64,000 nt of DNA, from contig CAVWFB010000003.1 in the NCBI GenBank assembly GCA_963754265.1, positions 248,001-312,000 of the forward strand. The letters run 5' to 3'. The notes below the pieces were generated by a model, which did no database searches, was not told the DNA's origin, and was given only the letters and a program-made list of their open reading frames with translations. Each line of letters opens with the position of its first letter. The first letter of the stretch is position 1. Shown in pieces: positions 62,305-64,000 of this stretch. This DNA is from AC-32 sp963754265 (GTDB lineage Bacteria; Actinomycetota; Thermoleophilia; Gaiellales; Gaiellaceae). The translations under genes were made by a program, and so were the position numbers.

Positions 62305-63459
62305 ATGGCTCCGAAACACAGGCAGAGTGTGAACGTCCGCCGCGTCTGCCTTGTAGCCCCTCTCCTCCTCGCGACTGCAGTCATCACAGCCGCTGTGTCG
62401 TCTGGTGGTCCACTGGCTTCGCTCAGCAAGGCGTCCGGCCGGCGGGCAAGCCCGAACCTCACACTCTCGTTTGACGCGAACCCGCCCTACTCTGAGTTCC
62501 GTTGGATTCATCCTGGCTTCAAATGCGTCAACGGAGTTGTCTCTGGCATCAGTAAGCCGTATTCGGCAGCGTTCGTGCGTGACGCACGCAAGCAGAATGT
62601 CCGGCACGGGAAGTACTCGGCCAAGGTTGTCCTAAGGCCGGGCGATCACGCCTCGTACACCTGTCGGGCCGAGGCCGTTGAGGTCGTCAAGCCAGTCAAC
62701 GAGGGAGAGGGCTCTGAGTCGTGGTGGGGATGGTCCTGGAAGATCCCGCTTGGATGGCGCGGCACCGCATGGCGTGGTAATGCCCGGTGGGGAATGCTGT
62801 TCGAATTCACGGTAAACGCCGACCTCTGGCCTTCATACGGCATGCTCAACTTCGACGCTGCGACCCGGGACAGCCTGAGGCTCGGCCTGCACACCGGCCT
62901 GACGCCTAATCCCGGCTCGGGCTCCTACAACTCCGCCTACGAGAAGTTGGTGACCCTTCTGGGGCCAGGCGCGCCGCAGCCGATGGTCTACGGCAAGTGG
63001 CTCGACTTCTACATGCACGTCGTCTGGCGGAGCCATCAGAACGGGATTCTCCAGATCTGGTACCGCGCCGCCGGCAAGAGGTTCACCAAGCTGTATTCGA
63101 ACATCCCAAGGGATGGGGCACTCATCCAGGCGCCGCCGCACCCAACGCTGCTCTACAACACCGTGAATGGCGTCCCTGGAGCGAACGGAAAGGGAGGCCT
63201 CGAGCTGGCAGGAGGCTTCTACCGGCCGAATACCCCCTGGACAAACACATACTGGTGGGACGGCCTCCGGCGGAGGCAGAGCAAGGCAGCGATCCTGGCC
63301 GAGTTTCCAAACCCGCCCCCGCGCCGACTTCATCCACGGCACAGCAGACGACCGGATCGACGCAGTTGTCGATGCGGGCGCCCTATCGGGACAAAAATCG
63401 ACATAAGGCCTGGGCAGAAGCGAGACGGAGACCCGGTGCTAGTTGTCGAAACACGCTAA
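62305..63459 (+). CDS. Secreted polysaccharide-lyase-like protein (divergent)
   Basis: The 384-aa protein has a signal peptide (RRVCLVAPLLLATAVITAA). The mature domain is a jelly-roll similar in plan to the PF14099 lyases: VRHGKYSAKVVLRPGDHASY, GSESWWGWSWKIP, YGMLNFDAATRDSLRLGL, GKWLDFYMHVVWRSHQNGILQIW and NTYWWDGLRRRQ. It is not part of the identical module. The last 60 residues are Arg-rich and unlike the family. A +1 frame at 63313-63406 reads RADFIHGTADDRIDAVVDAG and may be the true tail, so the C-terminus may be frameshifted. Confidence 0.78.
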   Translation: MAPKHRQSVNVRRVCLVAPLLLATAVITAAVSSGGPLASLSKASGRRASPNLTLSFDANPPYSEFRWIHPGFKCVNGVVSGISKPYSAAFVRDARKQNVRHGKYSAKVVLRPGDHASYTCRAEAVEVVKPVNEGEGSESWWGWSWKIPLGWRGTAWRGNARWGMLFEFTVNADLWPSYGMLNFDAATRDSLRLGLHTGLTPNPGSGSYNSAYEKLVTLLGPGAPQPMVYGKWLDFYMHVVWRSHQNGILQIWYRAAGKRFTKLYSNIPRDGALIQAPPHPTLLYNTVNGVPGANGKGGLELAGGFYRPNTPWTNTYWWDGLRRRQSKAAILAEFPNPPPRRLHPRHSRRPDRRSCRCGRPIGTKIDIRPGQKRDGDPVLVVETR

Positions 63460-63604
63460 ATCCCGAGGCTCGTCGCCCCGTGGATTGAAGACACCGCTGC
63501 CGTGACCGTGGGTGTTCGAGGGAGCCGGGAGTCAAGTCGTCAATCATTGGGGCGACGTCTTCCGGAAGAGTTGCGGCGAGGCCCGCGCGTGTGTGGGTCT
63601 TAAG

Positions 63605-63633
63605 TCTCGAGAGCTCGTAAATCTCGAGAGCTC
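63605..63633. repeat. Direct repeat of TCTCGAGAGCTC at a module edge
   Basis: TCTCGAGAGCTC occurs at 63605-63616 and 63622-63633, five bases apart, immediately before the lyase-module repeat begins at 63632. Each contains the palindrome TCTCGAGA. The position suggests a recombination or insertion junction. Confidence 0.5.
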
Positions 63634-64000
63634 CTACGACAACGCCGCGACAGCCGAGGCAAACGAGGTCGTGCGCACGAAGCCGTCCTGCCAGACGGTG
63701 AGCGGGAAGTCGGCCCGGCCACGGTAGGCGCCGATCTTGTCCGAGGTCACGCTCCCGGCAATTGCTTCGGGCCCCTCCTCGGCGGTCCACTGGACGGTCG
63801 GGTAGCCACGCAGGGAGACGGTCTTGACCCAGCTACCGCCTCCTTGCAGGCGGTGCCAGACCTCGATCGTCCCGGAGGAATCGGTCGCCCAGCGCACGTG
63901 CACGATCAGCTCGTGCCAGACCCCGAGTGCGAGCGGCGCCGGCACCGCGCTCATGGGCGCGACGTTTCCACTCCCGCCGCTGGAGTAGGCGCAGCCGGGG
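63632..64000. repeat. Lyase-module repeat, copy 3 (cut by window end)
   Basis: Identical to 52643-53011 over the visible 369 bp, including the gene's stop region. It continues beyond the window. Confidence 0.9.
63634..64000 (-). CDS. Heparin-lyase-I-like polysaccharide lyase, 3' part (module copy 3)
   Basis: The 3' end of a third lyase gene. The visible 122 residues, from before MSAVPAPLALGVWHELIVHV to the end SFASAVAALS, are the same as in the 52645 gene. The N-terminus lies beyond position 64000, so its signal and linker type are unknown. Confidence 0.85.
   Translation of the reverse strand, partial: PGCAYSSGGSGNVAPMSAVPAPLALGVWHELIVHVRWATDSSGTIEVWHRLQGGGSWVKTVSLRGYPTVQWTAEEGPEAIAGSVTSDKIGAYRGRADFPLTVWQDGFVRTTSFASAVAALS

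Overview
The window is one stretch of GC-rich bacterial chromosome. Gene content and style suggest Actinomycetota, probably a Thermoleophilia-like lineage. The reasons are an Mtb-like bifunctional dCTP deaminase, a caa3-type oxidase with cytochrome-tailed subunit II, a SufBCDSU system without IscS, DivIVA-like coiled-coil proteins, many GTG/TTG starts and many 4-bp ATGA/GTGA gene overlaps. The lineage is an inference; there is no rRNA gene to confirm it.

Positions 1-32.9 kb are a housekeeping half. In order they hold: ddl; a membrane Ser/Thr kinase with a discoidin-like sensor (frameshifted); a GABA-type aminotransferase; a putative glycoside hydrolase; dcd; an NAD-binding epimerase-like protein; an O-methyltransferase followed by a small structured transcription unit with an intrinsic terminator; tag; a split SUF Fe-S cluster (sufC-sufB-VOC-VOC-sufD, then sufS-sufU-Rieske, separated by a divergent cytochrome/methyltransferase pair); tatA-tatC; an adenosine deaminase-like gene; TPR, STAS and diheme cytochrome c genes; a caa3 oxidase operon of the A2 (YSHP) type into which two UspA-like genes are woven; two histidine kinases; and a damaged DUF899 gene whose 3' end is duplicated.

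Positions 33-52.6 kb are an exopolysaccharide (EPS) locus. It holds an initiating phosphoglycosyltransferase, a Gfo/Idh - DegT - hexapeptide acetyltransferase trio typical of diacetamido-uronic acid synthesis, a Wzz/BY-kinase, an O-antigen-polymerase-like protein, one GT2 and four GT4 glycosyltransferases, a visibly AT-richer Wzx-type flippase, an FkbM methyltransferase and a GDP-mannose 3,5-epimerase. DivIVA-like coiled-coil proteins flank and interrupt it.

Positions 52.6-64 kb hold secreted carbohydrate-active and decorating genes: three heparin-lyase-I-like genes that share an apparently identical module (755 bp between copies 1 and 2) behind different N-termini, a fourth divergent lyase-like protein, an acetyltransferase, a FemAB-like protein, a polysaccharide deacetylase, a dimethylformamidase-beta-like protein and a soluble glucose dehydrogenase-like protein. 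This looks like machinery that trims or decorates the cell's own EPS. The recently copied lyase module and the small structured RNA at 7.7-7.9 kb are the strongest candidates for something undescribed.

Several genes carry what looks like one extra base, always the same direction of frameshift. This may be a sequencing artefact and should be settled before those genes are called dead.
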